DNA from: RGIG8748 sp045532255
GTDB taxonomy: Bacteria > Bacillota > Clostridia > UMGS1810
DNA: 12,086 bases
Assembly (NCBI GenBank): GCA_045532255.1
Contig: JAZSFO010000017.1
Coordinates: 1 to 12,086 of the forward strand
Direction: 5' to 3'
Below, piece by piece: positions 1 through 6,462 of this stretch; positions within the stretch are counted from its first letter, which is position 1, and the number at the start of each line of letters is the position of its first letter. Below the pieces are notes generated by a model. It saw only the letters and a program-made list of their open reading frames with translations, did no database searches and was not told the origin of the DNA. A program made the position numbers and the translations under genes.

Positions 1-2
1 AT

Positions 3-44
3 ACGATGTCGGTGTCAAGCAAGGCAGGAGGTCAGGAACTGTAG
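3..44 (+). other. possible 3' end of an upstream gene (weak)
   Basis: One plus-strand frame is open from the left window edge to a TAG at 42-44 and would end a protein in ...SKAGGQEL. The other two frames are also open for a while, to 60 and about 170, so the choice is not secure. The following 57-aa gene has its own ribosome binding site, and no promoter is obvious between, which would suit an operon continuing from an upstream gene. Too little sequence is present to assign a family. Confidence 0.2.
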
Positions 45-87
45 CGGAAGTCGGTGCTAAGTGTAATAATGAAAGGGGGGCATATTT

Positions 88-261
88 ATGCCGAGAAAAA
101 GTGATTATCCGAGAATCAGGGAAGTTATGTATGTATATAACGGAACAAATGAAGAGTATAACAAATTTTTAAGGGCAACGATTTTTGATTATTTAGGTCA
201 TAAATTTGAAACCCACGAAAAAAGTTGCGAGCAGGAAAAGCCTGCTGCAGCTAACCAATAA
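88..261 (+). CDS. small hypothetical protein (57 aa) of the recombinase cassette
   Basis: A 57-codon frame begins MPRKSDYPRIREVMYVYNG and ends at TAA 259-261. The ATG at 88 follows a purine-rich AAAGGGGGG ribosome binding site with normal spacing, which is the main support for it being real. The product is soluble, basic at the N-terminus, and ends in a low-complexity KPAAANQ tail; no signal peptide or membrane segment is visible. Its stop codon runs into the ribosome binding site of the next small gene, so the two are probably co-transcribed and perhaps translationally coupled. I do not recognise a family. Its position two genes before a large serine recombinase suggests an accessory role in the mobile element, such as regulation or excision control, but this is inference only. 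Confidence 0.6.
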   Translation: MPRKSDYPRIREVMYVYNGTNEEYNKFLRATIFDYLGHKFETHEKSCEQEKPAAANQ

Positions 262-278
262 GGAAGGAGCTACGAATT

Positions 279-464
279 ATGAAAACATATATTTACACAA
301 GATTTACAGTTGAGGAAATCAGAAACCCGGTTTATGTTATTGAAACCATAAAAGAAATGGAAAAATTAACTTTGGAACAGGGTTTTAAGATTATTGCGGA
401 GCGCATGTATAGGGATGACATTAAGGCTAAAATAAAGGTAAAAAAACCTTTAGAGCTTTTGTAA
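279..464 (+). CDS. small hypothetical protein (61 aa) of the recombinase cassette
   Basis: This 61-aa protein starts at ATG 279 behind AAGGAAGGAG at good spacing, 17 bp after the stop of the preceding 57-aa gene and 64 bp before the serine recombinase. It has an aromatic N-terminus (MKTYIYTRFT), a helix-prone acidic middle with VIETIKEMEKLTLEQGFKI, and a lysine-rich C-terminus (KAKIKVKKPLELL). There is no signal peptide, membrane segment or cysteine cluster. I do not recognise a family. Tight packing with the recombinase implies one transcript, and a small DNA-binding or recombination-directionality role is possible, but no helix-turn-helix can be asserted by eye. Confidence 0.6.
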   Translation: MKTYIYTRFTVEEIRNPVYVIETIKEMEKLTLEQGFKIIAERMYRDDIKAKIKVKKPLELL

Positions 465-528
465 ATGTTTTGCTGGATATATTGAAATTAGTATGGTATT
501 GTTTGTTGCTGAAAGGAGGTAATTATTT

Positions 529-2178
529 ATGAACATAATGCAAGCATGGAGAATATGGATTTATTACAGACTGTCAAGAGATGAAGACAAGGAAATGAAT
601 TCACTCAAAAATCAACGCAGAATTCTTATGGATTACATAGAACGGGAAGGTCACATATTTGTAGGAGAATCCTATGATGACAATGTCAGCGGAATGACCT
701 TCCAGAGAAATGGAATCGATGAAATCTGTAAAGCGGCTGAAGAGCATAAGATGGATGTAGTGTTGGTAAAAGACTTGTCAAGACTTGGCAGAGAGAAAAT
801 CCAGACTTCTATGTTCATCGAATACTTAAGAAGCAAGGGTATAAGAGTAATCAGCATAACAGACAACACTGACAGTTTCAACACAGATGATGAATTCCGT
901 ATGGAAATGAGTCAGTTTATGAATCATATGTATGCAAGAGATGTCAGCAAAAAGATAAGATACGGATATCGTCAGAAGCAAAAGGACAAGGGCATATGCA
1001 ATATGCCACCTATGGGTTACTACAAGGATAAGAACTCCGGCAAAATCATAATCAAGAATGAGCCTGCAGGTATAGTTAAAGAAATTTATTCAATGTATCT
1101 TGATGGCTTCGGCTTTAAGGCGATTGCGGAAAAGCTGAATAAAGATGGCAAGAAATCGCCGTCATATTATCAAAAGCTATACAACGATAAAAATCAAGGC
1201 TATAATAAACCTGCAATAACCCTTAAGTACCTGTGGGATTCAACTGCAGTCAAGCGAGTGCTTACAAATGAGTTCTATACAGGAACGCTGATATGCCATG
1301 TAGAAGAAAGCGATAAGGCAAAGAAAATCAGACATAAGGTTCCGACAGAAGAACAATTCAGGCACGAAAACTTTGCACCCGTAATAATTCCAAAGGAAAT
1401 ATGGGATAAGGTACAAAAACTGATTGAAGCTAAAAAGGAAACTAAGGTCAGAGCTTCAAGCGGAAAACCATATCATCGATACACAGGGTTATTAAAGTGC
1501 GGAGATTGCGGTTGCACCTTCGTGGCAAAGATTCGCAGATGGAGAGACAAGCCTGAGCGAGTTGAATATGTCTGCAATGGTTATCATCGCTACAAAGGCT
1601 ATTGCACCTCACACAGAATTCAGGAGGCGGATTTGGATAACTTAGTCTATAAGGAAATATTAAGGCTGAAATCCGAGTCGGAGAAGAATTGGACTGCTAT
1701 AGAAGCCGATGTTAAAAAGTGGTTACGGAATAAGGCAGGCACAGAAAAGCAGATAGCTGAAATGAGAACTGCTGTATCAAATCTCGAAATAGATGTGGAA
1801 AACATACTGATGGAGAGAATTAACGATAAGGAAAACCGTGCCACTTATGACAGAATGCTTGAAAAAAAGAAGGCACAGATTGAAGACCTTAAGGTTAAAA
1901 TTAATGAGCTGATAAACCTTGAAGAAACAGTAAAGAAACGAAGAAAAGCTATCAAGGAAAACATCGATATGCTCGATAGCATCGTAGCAGAGGGTGCAAT
2001 CAGTAACGTAAACTTAAGACTTCTGGTTCAGGAAATTCAGATTCTGGATGTGGGAGACGGTGAGATTGCAGTAGTCATAGTGATAAACGGACCATTTAAT
2101 GAGTATGGAGAGGTATTCGCCGAAAACGGAGATGTAAAGCTGGCACACAATGGTGATTACAAACCGATAGCGGTGTAA
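529..2178 (+). CDS. large serine recombinase (resolvase/invertase superfamily, TnpX/TndX-like)
   Basis: This enzyme should catalyse integration and excision of a mobile element by double-strand exchange through a serine-DNA linkage. Residues about 9-155 form the resolvase catalytic domain: the motif YYRLSRDED places the nucleophile at Ser16 with Arg14 beside it, and SRLGR (84-88) carries further catalytic arginines. Residues about 160-290 fit the Recombinase domain. C324/C327 (KCGDCGC) and C349/C359 make a zinc beta-ribbon. A charged coiled coil occupies about 375-475, and a beta-rich tail follows. The length (549 aa) is normal for the family. The ATG at 529 follows AAAGGAGGT; an in-frame ATG at 538 is a poorer choice. 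The gene ends 56 bp before tRNA-Leu(CAG), which it faces tail to tail. All catalytic residues are present and there is no frameshift, so it is probably functional. The substrate site is unknown. Confidence 0.93.
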   Translation: MNIMQAWRIWIYYRLSRDEDKEMNSLKNQRRILMDYIEREGHIFVGESYDDNVSGMTFQRNGIDEICKAAEEHKMDVVLVKDLSRLGREKIQTSMFIEYLRSKGIRVISITDNTDSFNTDDEFRMEMSQFMNHMYARDVSKKIRYGYRQKQKDKGICNMPPMGYYKDKNSGKIIIKNEPAGIVKEIYSMYLDGFGFKAIAEKLNKDGKKSPSYYQKLYNDKNQGYNKPAITLKYLWDSTAVKRVLTNEFYTGTLICHVEESDKAKKIRHKVPTEEQFRHENFAPVIIPKEIWDKVQKLIEAKKETKVRASSGKPYHRYTGLLKCGDCGCTFVAKIRRWRDKPERVEYVCNGYHRYKGYCTSHRIQEADLDNLVYKEILRLKSESEKNWTAIEADVKKWLRNKAGTEKQIAEMRTAVSNLEIDVENILMERINDKENRATYDRMLEKKKAQIEDLKVKINELINLEETVKKRRKAIKENIDMLDSIVAEGAISNVNLRLLVQEIQILDVGDGEIAVVIVINGPFNEYGEVFAENGDVKLAHNGDYKPIAV

Positions 2179-2196
2179 GCAGAATTAAGCAAAGAA

Positions 2197-2227
2197 AAAG
2201 TGCTTGCGAAAAACTCGTAAGCACTTT
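2197..2227 (-). terminator. rho-independent terminator of tRNA-Leu(CAG)
   Basis: AAAGTGCTTGCG and CGTAAGCACTTT form a 12-bp stem (one G-U pair) around a 7-nt loop. On the minus strand the stem is followed by TTTTTCTTTG, as expected for the end of the tRNA-Leu transcript finishing at 2234. On the plus strand there is no T-run, so it would stop recombinase transcripts only weakly. Confidence 0.8.
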
Positions 2228-2233
2228 GAAAAT

Positions 2234-2320
2234 TGGTGCGGATAACAGGACTTGAACCTGCATGAAATCGCTTTCACATGGACCTGAACCATGCGCGTCT
2301 GCCAATTCCGCCATATCCGC
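2234..2320 (-). tRNA. tRNA-Leu(CAG)
   Basis: An 87-nt tRNA with CCA encoded. The acceptor arms GCGGATA and TATCCGC pair perfectly. The D arm contains the leucine-type GCGGAATTGGCAGACGC. The anticodon stem CATGG/CCATG encloses TTCAGGT, giving anticodon CAG at 2284-2286 (reads CUG). A long class II variable arm (TGAAA-GCGA-TTTCA) and a T loop TTCAAGT complete the fold. The -10 region just upstream is poor (TTAAAAC), so its promoter is unclear. A rho-independent terminator lies 7 nt downstream. Confidence 0.97.
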
Positions 2321-2409
2321 ATATTTAGTTTTAACCCCTTAATTTTTACACGGGAGAGGTAACCCGAGGAGGAGCAAAACTGCTTAATCCTCACATATTA
2401 AACGGATAA
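2286..2409. repeat. direct repeat copy A (5' half of tRNA-Leu plus its upstream region)
   Basis: About 124 bp here is repeated with high identity at 2450-2575, in the same orientation and offset by about 164 bp. The first 35 bp (2286-2320, the tRNA 5' half) are identical. The upstream part differs by scattered substitutions and small indels. Shared blocks include AATTTTTACACGGGAGAGGT and CGAGGAGGAGCAAAAC. On the minus strand these can form small hairpins such as CGGG-TTACCTCT-CCCG. Confidence 0.88.
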
Positions 2410-2449
2410 ATCCGGTTTAATCTATTTAATCACCGAGGTGGCGTTACCA

Positions 2450-2484
2450 GAACCATGCGCGTCTGCCAATTCCGCCATATCCGC
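2450..2484 (-). pseudogene. 5' half of a tRNA-Leu gene, truncated in the anticodon
   Basis: On the minus strand, 2484 to 2450 is identical to the first 35 nt of tRNA-Leu(CAG): acceptor 5' arm, full D arm, 5' anticodon stem and the first anticodon base. Beyond 2450 the sequence diverges completely (TGGTAACGCCACCTCGG...), and no 3' anticodon stem, T arm or CCA end follows. It cannot fold as a tRNA. It keeps a good TATAAT just upstream, so it may still be transcribed. Confidence 0.85.
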
Positions 2485-2575
2485 ATATTAAATTATAACC
2501 TCGTAATTTTTACACGGGAGAGGTAACCCCGAGGAGGAGCAAAACCGCTTAATCCTCAAATATGAAAACGGACAA
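2450..2575. repeat. direct repeat copy B (5' half of tRNA-Leu plus its upstream region)
   Basis: This is the second copy of the repeat at 2286-2409. It includes 35 bp identical to the 5' half of tRNA-Leu(CAG). On the minus strand it has a perfect TATAAT 7 nt before the tRNA-like start, where copy A has the degraded TTAAAAC. The 40-bp stretch between the copies (2410-2449) does not match the tRNA 3' half. It holds a CACC-GA-GGTG motif; an imperfect 10-bp hairpin (TTAAAC-GGAT/ATCC-GGTTTAA) spans 2398-2420. Confidence 0.88.
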
Positions 2576-2597
2576 GCCGAATTCAACATGTTTTAAT

Positions 2598-2640
2598 AAC
2601 AAAAATCGCACACCAAATACTCTTTATATTCGGCGTGCGA
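2598..2640 (-). terminator. rho-independent terminator of tRNA-Leu(GAG)
   Basis: On the minus strand TCGCACGCC pairs with GGTGTGCGA (one G-U pair) across a 17-nt loop, and the stem is followed by TTTTTGTT. It lies 7 nt beyond the CCA end of tRNA-Leu(GAG), the expected place. Confidence 0.8.
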
Positions 2641-2647
2641 CCAGAAT

Positions 2648-2731
2648 TGGTGCGAGCAGTGGGACTTGAACCCACACGTCATAAACACACGCCCCTCAAA
2701 CGTGCCTGTCTGCCAATTCCAGCATGCTCGC
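2648..2731 (-). tRNA. tRNA-Leu(GAG)
   Basis: An 84-nt tRNA with CCA encoded. The acceptor arms GCGAGCA/TGCTCGC pair perfectly. The anticodon stem CACGT/GCGTG encloses TTGAGGG, giving anticodon GAG at 2695-2697 (reads CUC and CUU). A class II variable arm and TTCAAGT T loop are present. It has its own strong promoter and terminator, so it is a single-gene unit. Confidence 0.97.
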
Positions 2732-2746
2732 GTTTCAACATGAACT

Positions 2747-2775
2747 AGTATATCACAACAGAATGCGTTTGTCAA
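2747..2775 (-). promoter_or_regulatory. sigma-A promoter of tRNA-Leu(GAG)
   Basis: On the minus strand TTGACA (2770-2775), a 17-bp spacer and TATACT (2747-2752) make a near-consensus vegetative promoter. Transcription would start near 2740, about 9 nt before the mature tRNA 5' end. Confidence 0.88.
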
Positions 2776-2806
2776 CAAAAAAATTAAAAAAATTCAAAAA
2801 TTTTTT

Positions 2807-2848
2807 TCAAAGTCAAAAAACCTCTTTCGGAGGCCTTTTGACTTTGAA
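2807..2848 (-). terminator. terminator of spoIVA
   Basis: Nested hairpins follow the spoIVA stop. The inner stem CCTC-CGAAA-GAGG is preceded by an A-run and followed by TTTTTT on the minus strand. An outer stem pairs TTCAAAGTCAAAA with its complement, and further T-runs follow. The near symmetry could allow termination in both directions. Confidence 0.85.
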
Positions 2849-2866
2849 TTTTTTTGCTTTTTGTTT

Positions 2867-4345
2867 TCAAAGAATAATGCATATCAGTCCGCCCGAACCC
2901 TCATTGATAATCCTTTGAAGGGTTTCCTGGAGTTTAAATCTTGCATCATCGGGCATGCGCAGCAGTTTGTTGTGTAAATCCTCATTTACAAGGTCATGGA
3001 GCGATTTTCCGAATATGTTTGTATCCCATATGGATTTGGGGTCAACCTCAAATTCCTTGAGCAGATAGTGAACAAGCTCTTCTGACTGCTTCTCTGTACC
3101 GACAATGGGGGATACGGCTGTTTCTATATCAGCTCTTATCATATGTATACTGGGTGCGCTGGCACGCAGACGGACACCGAATTTGCTTCCTTGTTTTACG
3201 ATTTCGGGTTCCTCCAGAGTCAGCTCGTCTATTCCGGGCGAGACTATTCCGTAGCCGGTAGCCTTTACCTCGTCTAGTGCTGCAGAAATCTTGTCATATT
3301 CCTTTTTGGTTGCGGATAGGGAACGCATGAGCGACATAAGGCTGTCTTTTCCTTTGATTTCAAAGCCTGTTTCCTCGCCGAGAATTCTGTAATACAAATC
3401 CTCGTCAGTATTTACAGCTACACGGACTGTTCCGTCGCCCAGGTTAATTGACTTTATTTCCGAGGAGGTTATGCCCGGGCACTCGGATAGGGATTGAGAT
3501 ATTTTTTCGGCATCGCGGATTTTTGACACATTGTCAATAGATGCAAAAATGCTTTCGAATATATCCTTTTTCAGCCAATGCTCATTTTCCAGAACATCTA
3601 CCCAGTCGGGCATGTCAACGCCTATTTCCTTGAGCGGAAATTCAAAGAGCACCTTTTGGATTATGCTTTCTATATTTTCCTTAGTAAGATTTGCGCAGTC
3701 AACGCACAAAACGGGAACATTGTGCTTGGTTTCAATTTGTTTCCTCGTTCCCGAAGCGGACAGACCAAGCGGGTCTGTGGAATTGACAAGCACTATAAAC
3801 GGCTTTCCGAGGGATTTTAGTTCGTTTATTACTCTGTCCTCTGCAGGTATGTAGTCTCGGCGGTCTATATCGGTTATAGAACCGTCGGTAGTGATTACAA
3901 GTCCTATGTTTGAATGTTCGCATATTACCTTGTGGGTTCCTGTCTCGGCGGCTTCGGCAAAAGGAATTTCGTTGTCCGACCAAGGTGTTTTTACCATTCT
4001 GGGGATACTGTCTTCAATATGGCCAAGTGCCGAGTCTATGATATAGCCTACACAATCAATCATTCGTACATTAAACTTTGCATTTCCCGCAAGGGAAATT
4101 TCTACCGCCTCGTTGGGTATGAATTTCGGTTCGGTAGTCATTATGGTTCTTCCGCCGCTGCTTTGAGGAAGTTCATCTCTTGCGCGCTCTCGCTTAAATG
4201 CATTGTCAATGTTTGGAATTACAAGCAAGTCCATGAATTTTTTAATAAAGGTGGATTTGCCTGTGCGTACCGGACCGACAACACCGATGTATACATCTCC
4301 GCCCGAGCGTTTTGATATATCGTTGTAGATATTGTATTCTGCCAT
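2867..4345 (-). CDS. spoIVA: stage IV sporulation protein A (spore coat basement-layer ATPase)
   Basis: SpoIVA is a mother-cell ATPase that polymerises on the forespore outer membrane and anchors coat assembly. The protein is 492 aa, the usual full length. The N-terminus MAEYNIYNDISKRSGGDVYI leads into a Walker A motif GPVRTGKST (24-32), with Lys30 the nucleotide-binding lysine. The central and C-terminal regions match the family, and the end EGSGGLICIIL is the conserved SpoIVA tail needed for membrane localisation in Bacillus subtilis. The ATG at 4345 follows GGAGG at good spacing. A sigma-E-type promoter sits just upstream and a terminator follows. The gene shows that the host can, or recently could, make endospores. 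Identification is secure. Confidence 0.98.
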   Translation of the reverse strand: MAEYNIYNDISKRSGGDVYIGVVGPVRTGKSTFIKKFMDLLVIPNIDNAFKRERARDELPQSSGGRTIMTTEPKFIPNEAVEISLAGNAKFNVRMIDCVGYIIDSALGHIEDSIPRMVKTPWSDNEIPFAEAAETGTHKVICEHSNIGLVITTDGSITDIDRRDYIPAEDRVINELKSLGKPFIVLVNSTDPLGLSASGTRKQIETKHNVPVLCVDCANLTKENIESIIQKVLFEFPLKEIGVDMPDWVDVLENEHWLKKDIFESIFASIDNVSKIRDAEKISQSLSECPGITSSEIKSINLGDGTVRVAVNTDEDLYYRILGEETGFEIKGKDSLMSLMRSLSATKKEYDKISAALDEVKATGYGIVSPGIDELTLEEPEIVKQGSKFGVRLRASAPSIHMIRADIETAVSPIVGTEKQSEELVHYLLKEFEVDPKSIWDTNIFGKSLHDLVNEDLHNKLLRMPDDARFKLQETLQRIINEGSGGLICIIL

Positions 4346-4378
4346 ATGTTTTCCTCCACACTTTGCACTTTTTTGTAC

Positions 4379-4407
4379 ATTCTATGCGGAGGAAACAGAT
4401 TATATGA
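4379..4407 (-). promoter_or_regulatory. probable sigma-E promoter of spoIVA
   Basis: On the minus strand TCATATA (4401-4407), a 14-bp spacer and CATAGAAT (4379-4386) match the sigma-E consensus KMATATT-N14/15-CATACANT with one mismatch in each element. The predicted start near 4371 leaves a leader of about 26 nt containing the spoIVA ribosome binding site. spoIVA is a classic sigma-E target in Bacillus, which supports the call. Confidence 0.75.
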
Positions 4408-5517
4408 TTATTCTTTCTTTTTTCTTTTTAATACACCCTCAGAAGAGAGGGCATTTTTCTTTGCCTCTTGGGCAAGGAGCTTAAGCATGGCGATGACGGC
4501 TTTTTTGGTGTCCATATCGAGCTTCCCGATGGAGCGGGTTATAATTCGGGCGTTTTTCAAAAAGTTTTCGCCAAGCTCGTTTAATGTAAGAGCACCTGTT
4601 TCTTCTATTATGGAAAACACCACATCTATAAACTTTTTTCTTTTCTCATAGCCCATTTCCTTAAGCCAGCCCGACAGAGTTCTGTCGGCAAATTTACTTC
4701 CTTTTGTAGTGGCGTCGGTGTAAACAAACTTGTTCTTCAATATATTCCATGAATACAGGTCATGCTGAAACGGACCTATCTGAGAGCTTTTGACAACCTT
4801 GTAGTTATCCTCTCTTTCCAGAAGCATGCCGACAAATGACGATTGGGGCACATATGATTTCAGCCTGCGGCAGATTTTTTTGTATTGAGGGTTGGAGAGT
4901 ATTCTTTCGTCAAACCCGGGACTGTCATAGCTGTATATTTTCCCGATGCTACCCGAAGAGTCGCTGCTACAGAATGCGGCGGCATATGTGGCAAGATTTC
5001 CGCCCTTGGAATGTCCGCAAAGGATATATCTTCCCGAATGTTTTTTTATTATCCTGTCTGCATATTCTGCCGCATAGCTTTGTGCAGGGACGGGGCATAT
5101 GAATGACATATTAAAGTCCTCTTTCCACCCGACTATTGTATTGTCCGTACCGCGAAAAACAATTGCATAGTACCCGTTACCAAGGCAAAGGGTAACCGCA
5201 CAAAACTGGGTCTGCGATGCTGTGTCAATATGGTTTTCGTAGTCTGTAAGGGTGATTTTGCCGTACCGTTTGCTGTCCTTAAGAGAGTTCATAAGCACAA
5301 TATCGTTCTTGAAAAGCACCTTTTTTTCTATGTCGGGGATATTAAGGAGAACGGTACACAATTCTGATACTGTGCCCGAACTCCTGATTGTATTCCATGC
5401 CGATTCGAACGGCAGATACGAAAGTGCAGAAAGAACCAGCCCGTCAGCTTCGTTAAACGGGTCACTCCTTAAGGGCAAATCCCCTCTCCACATAATGTAA
5501 TCAAATACATTTGCCAT
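4408..5517 (-). CDS. Mbeg1-like / DUF2974 alpha/beta hydrolase
   Basis: This 369-aa protein has the fold signature of lipase-like serine hydrolases. GHSKGGN places the nucleophile at Ser170, Asp198 in SYDSPG is the likely acid, and His252 in FQHDL is a candidate catalytic histidine. The block FRGTDNTIVGWKEDFNMSF (from residue 121) is typical of the Mbeg1-like family (DUF2974, PF11187), common in Bacillota but of unknown physiological substrate. No signal peptide is visible, so it is probably cytoplasmic. The last third (about 275-369) is helical and highly charged, ending in KRKKKE. The ATG at 5517 follows GGGGGGAT. It lies upstream of spoIVA on the same strand, but each gene has its own promoter. 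The family is confident, the role unknown. Confidence 0.9.
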   Translation of the reverse strand: MANVFDYIMWRGDLPLRSDPFNEADGLVLSALSYLPFESAWNTIRSSGTVSELCTVLLNIPDIEKKVLFKNDIVLMNSLKDSKRYGKITLTDYENHIDTASQTQFCAVTLCLGNGYYAIVFRGTDNTIVGWKEDFNMSFICPVPAQSYAAEYADRIIKKHSGRYILCGHSKGGNLATYAAAFCSSDSSGSIGKIYSYDSPGFDERILSNPQYKKICRRLKSYVPQSSFVGMLLEREDNYKVVKSSQIGPFQHDLYSWNILKNKFVYTDATTKGSKFADRTLSGWLKEMGYEKRKKFIDVVFSIIEETGALTLNELGENFLKNARIITRSIGKLDMDTKKAVIAMLKLLAQEAKKNALSSEGVLKRKKKE

Positions 5518-5537
5518 AAATATCCCCCCTTGGTTAT

Positions 5538-5566
5538 ATTATAATATTTAAATGCAAAATATTCAA
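5538..5566 (-). promoter_or_regulatory. sigma-A promoter of the DUF2974 hydrolase gene
   Basis: On the minus strand TTGAAT (5561-5566), a 17-bp spacer and a perfect TATAAT (5538-5543) precede the gene. The -35 element overlaps the stop codon of the ZIP transporter gene. A sigma-E-like GAATATT also lies here, but its matching -10 is weak, so vegetative expression is the better reading. Confidence 0.72.
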
Positions 5567-6339
5567 CACCCGAGAGCAACATCGAGTGTCATCATGACGG
5601 TAAAACCTAATGCAAACATCATTGTTCCAAGATACGGACAGTCATAATGGGTCATTTCGGGAATAAGCTCGCTCACTACTACAAAAATCATTGCCCCTGC
5701 GGCAAAGGAAAGGGTATATGGCAGTATAGGTGTGATAACGGATGCAAGCATCAAGGTGAGCCATGCCGCTATAGGCTCGGGGACACCCGAGAGAAAGCCT
5801 GACCAAAAGCTTTTGTGTTTGCTCATTCCCGATGCGGCAAGGGGCATGGATATAATGCTTCCCTCGGGAAAATTTTGAATGGCAATACCTATAGCAAGGG
5901 TCAGGGCAATTGCACCGCTTGACATGTTTTCGGAGCGAATAAATGACGCCAGAACAGCACCTACAGCCATTCCCTCGGGGATGTTGTGTATTACTACTGC
6001 AGGAATGAGCATAGATGTTTTTTTCTCTTGGGTATTGTCATCAAGATGAGGCTCAGGCAAAAATCTATCAAGTGACCAAAGAAGAATTATACCAATCCAG
6101 AATCCTGTCACGGCAGGGACAAAGGAAAAAAATCCAAGGTGGCCACTCATCTCTATTGCAGGAATAATAAGGCTCCATACGGAAGCGGCAGTCATAACGC
6201 CTGCCGCAAAACCGAGGAGTGCTCTGTGAAACCTTTTGTCTATATCATTCTTCATAAAGAAAACACACGCAGAACCTGCAGTTGTTCCCAAAAGCGGAAG
6301 AAAAAGACACCGTAAAATAACAGACATCAATATTAACAC
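5563..6339 (-). CDS. ZIP family divalent metal transporter
   Basis: ZIP proteins move zinc, iron or manganese into the cytoplasm. The 258-aa product is almost entirely hydrophobic, with about eight membrane segments. The two signature helices carry HNIPEG (118-123) and QNFPEG (155-160), whose His, Asn and Glu residues form the binuclear metal site in this family. A further SELIPE (223-228) is in a later helix. A histidine- and acid-containing cytoplasmic loop (PEPHLDDNTQEKK, about 95-107) links segments three and four. The frame can start at GTG 6339, which has a weak GAG-type ribosome binding site, or at ATG 6327; I cannot decide firmly. It most resembles the GufA/ZupT branch, but the metal cannot be read from sequence. 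Confidence 0.93.
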   Translation of the reverse strand: MLILMSVILRCLFLPLLGTTAGSACVFFMKNDIDKRFHRALLGFAAGVMTAASVWSLIIPAIEMSGHLGFFSFVPAVTGFWIGIILLWSLDRFLPEPHLDDNTQEKKTSMLIPAVVIHNIPEGMAVGAVLASFIRSENMSSGAIALTLAIGIAIQNFPEGSIISMPLAASGMSKHKSFWSGFLSGVPEPIAAWLTLMLASVITPILPYTLSFAAGAMIFVVVSELIPEMTHYDCPYLGTMMFALGFTVMMTLDVALGC

Positions 6340-6361
6340 CGCACTTTCTCATTTATTTATC

Positions 6362-6390
6362 ATTATATGAAGTGCACATTTTTTTGTGAT
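6362..6390 (-). promoter_or_regulatory. promoter of the ZIP transporter gene
   Basis: On the minus strand a perfect TATAAT (6362-6367) is preceded by a 17-bp spacer and ATCACA (6385-6390, four of six consensus bases). The predicted start near 6355 lies 16 nt before the GTG start and 28 nt before the alternative ATG. No metal-regulator operator is recognisable. Confidence 0.55.
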
Positions 6391-6406
6391 TTACGGAAGC
6401 CGTGTA

Positions 6407-6435
6407 TTGACATTGATTTGAAAGGGGTATATTAT
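6407..6435 (+). promoter_or_regulatory. sigma-A promoter of the membrane-anchored alpha/beta hydrolase
   Basis: A consensus TTGACA (6407-6412), a 17-bp spacer and TATTAT (6430-6435) predict a start near 6442. This lies inside the longest open frame (from 6367) and so supports the downstream ATG at 6463 as the true start. Confidence 0.85.
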
Positions 6436-6462
6436 TACTGTAAAAAACACTTGGAGGTTCCG

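Noticed and set aside
2096..2394. Two minus-strand frames across the tRNA-Leu(CAG) gene, one containing RNWQTRMVQVHVKAISC.
   Set aside because: They are translations of the tRNA gene, a common spurious annotation.
2430..2455. CACCGAGGTGGCGTTACC looks a little like the T-box antiterminator motif (GGTGGNACCGCG).
   Set aside because: The core does not match, there is no Stem I or specifier loop, no terminator alternative, and no aminoacyl-tRNA synthetase or amino-acid gene follows on the plus strand.
3531..4315. Several open frames of 80-133 codons on the plus strand opposite spoIVA.
   Set aside because: They are shadows of the conserved spoIVA frame, have cysteine- and serine-rich noise-like composition and lack ribosome binding sites.
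6367..6462. A 32-residue N-terminal extension of the alpha/beta hydrolase from ATG 6367.
   Set aside because: The sigma-A promoter at 6407-6435 lies inside it, there is no ribosome binding site at 6367, and ATG 6463 has GGAGG and begins a normal membrane anchor.
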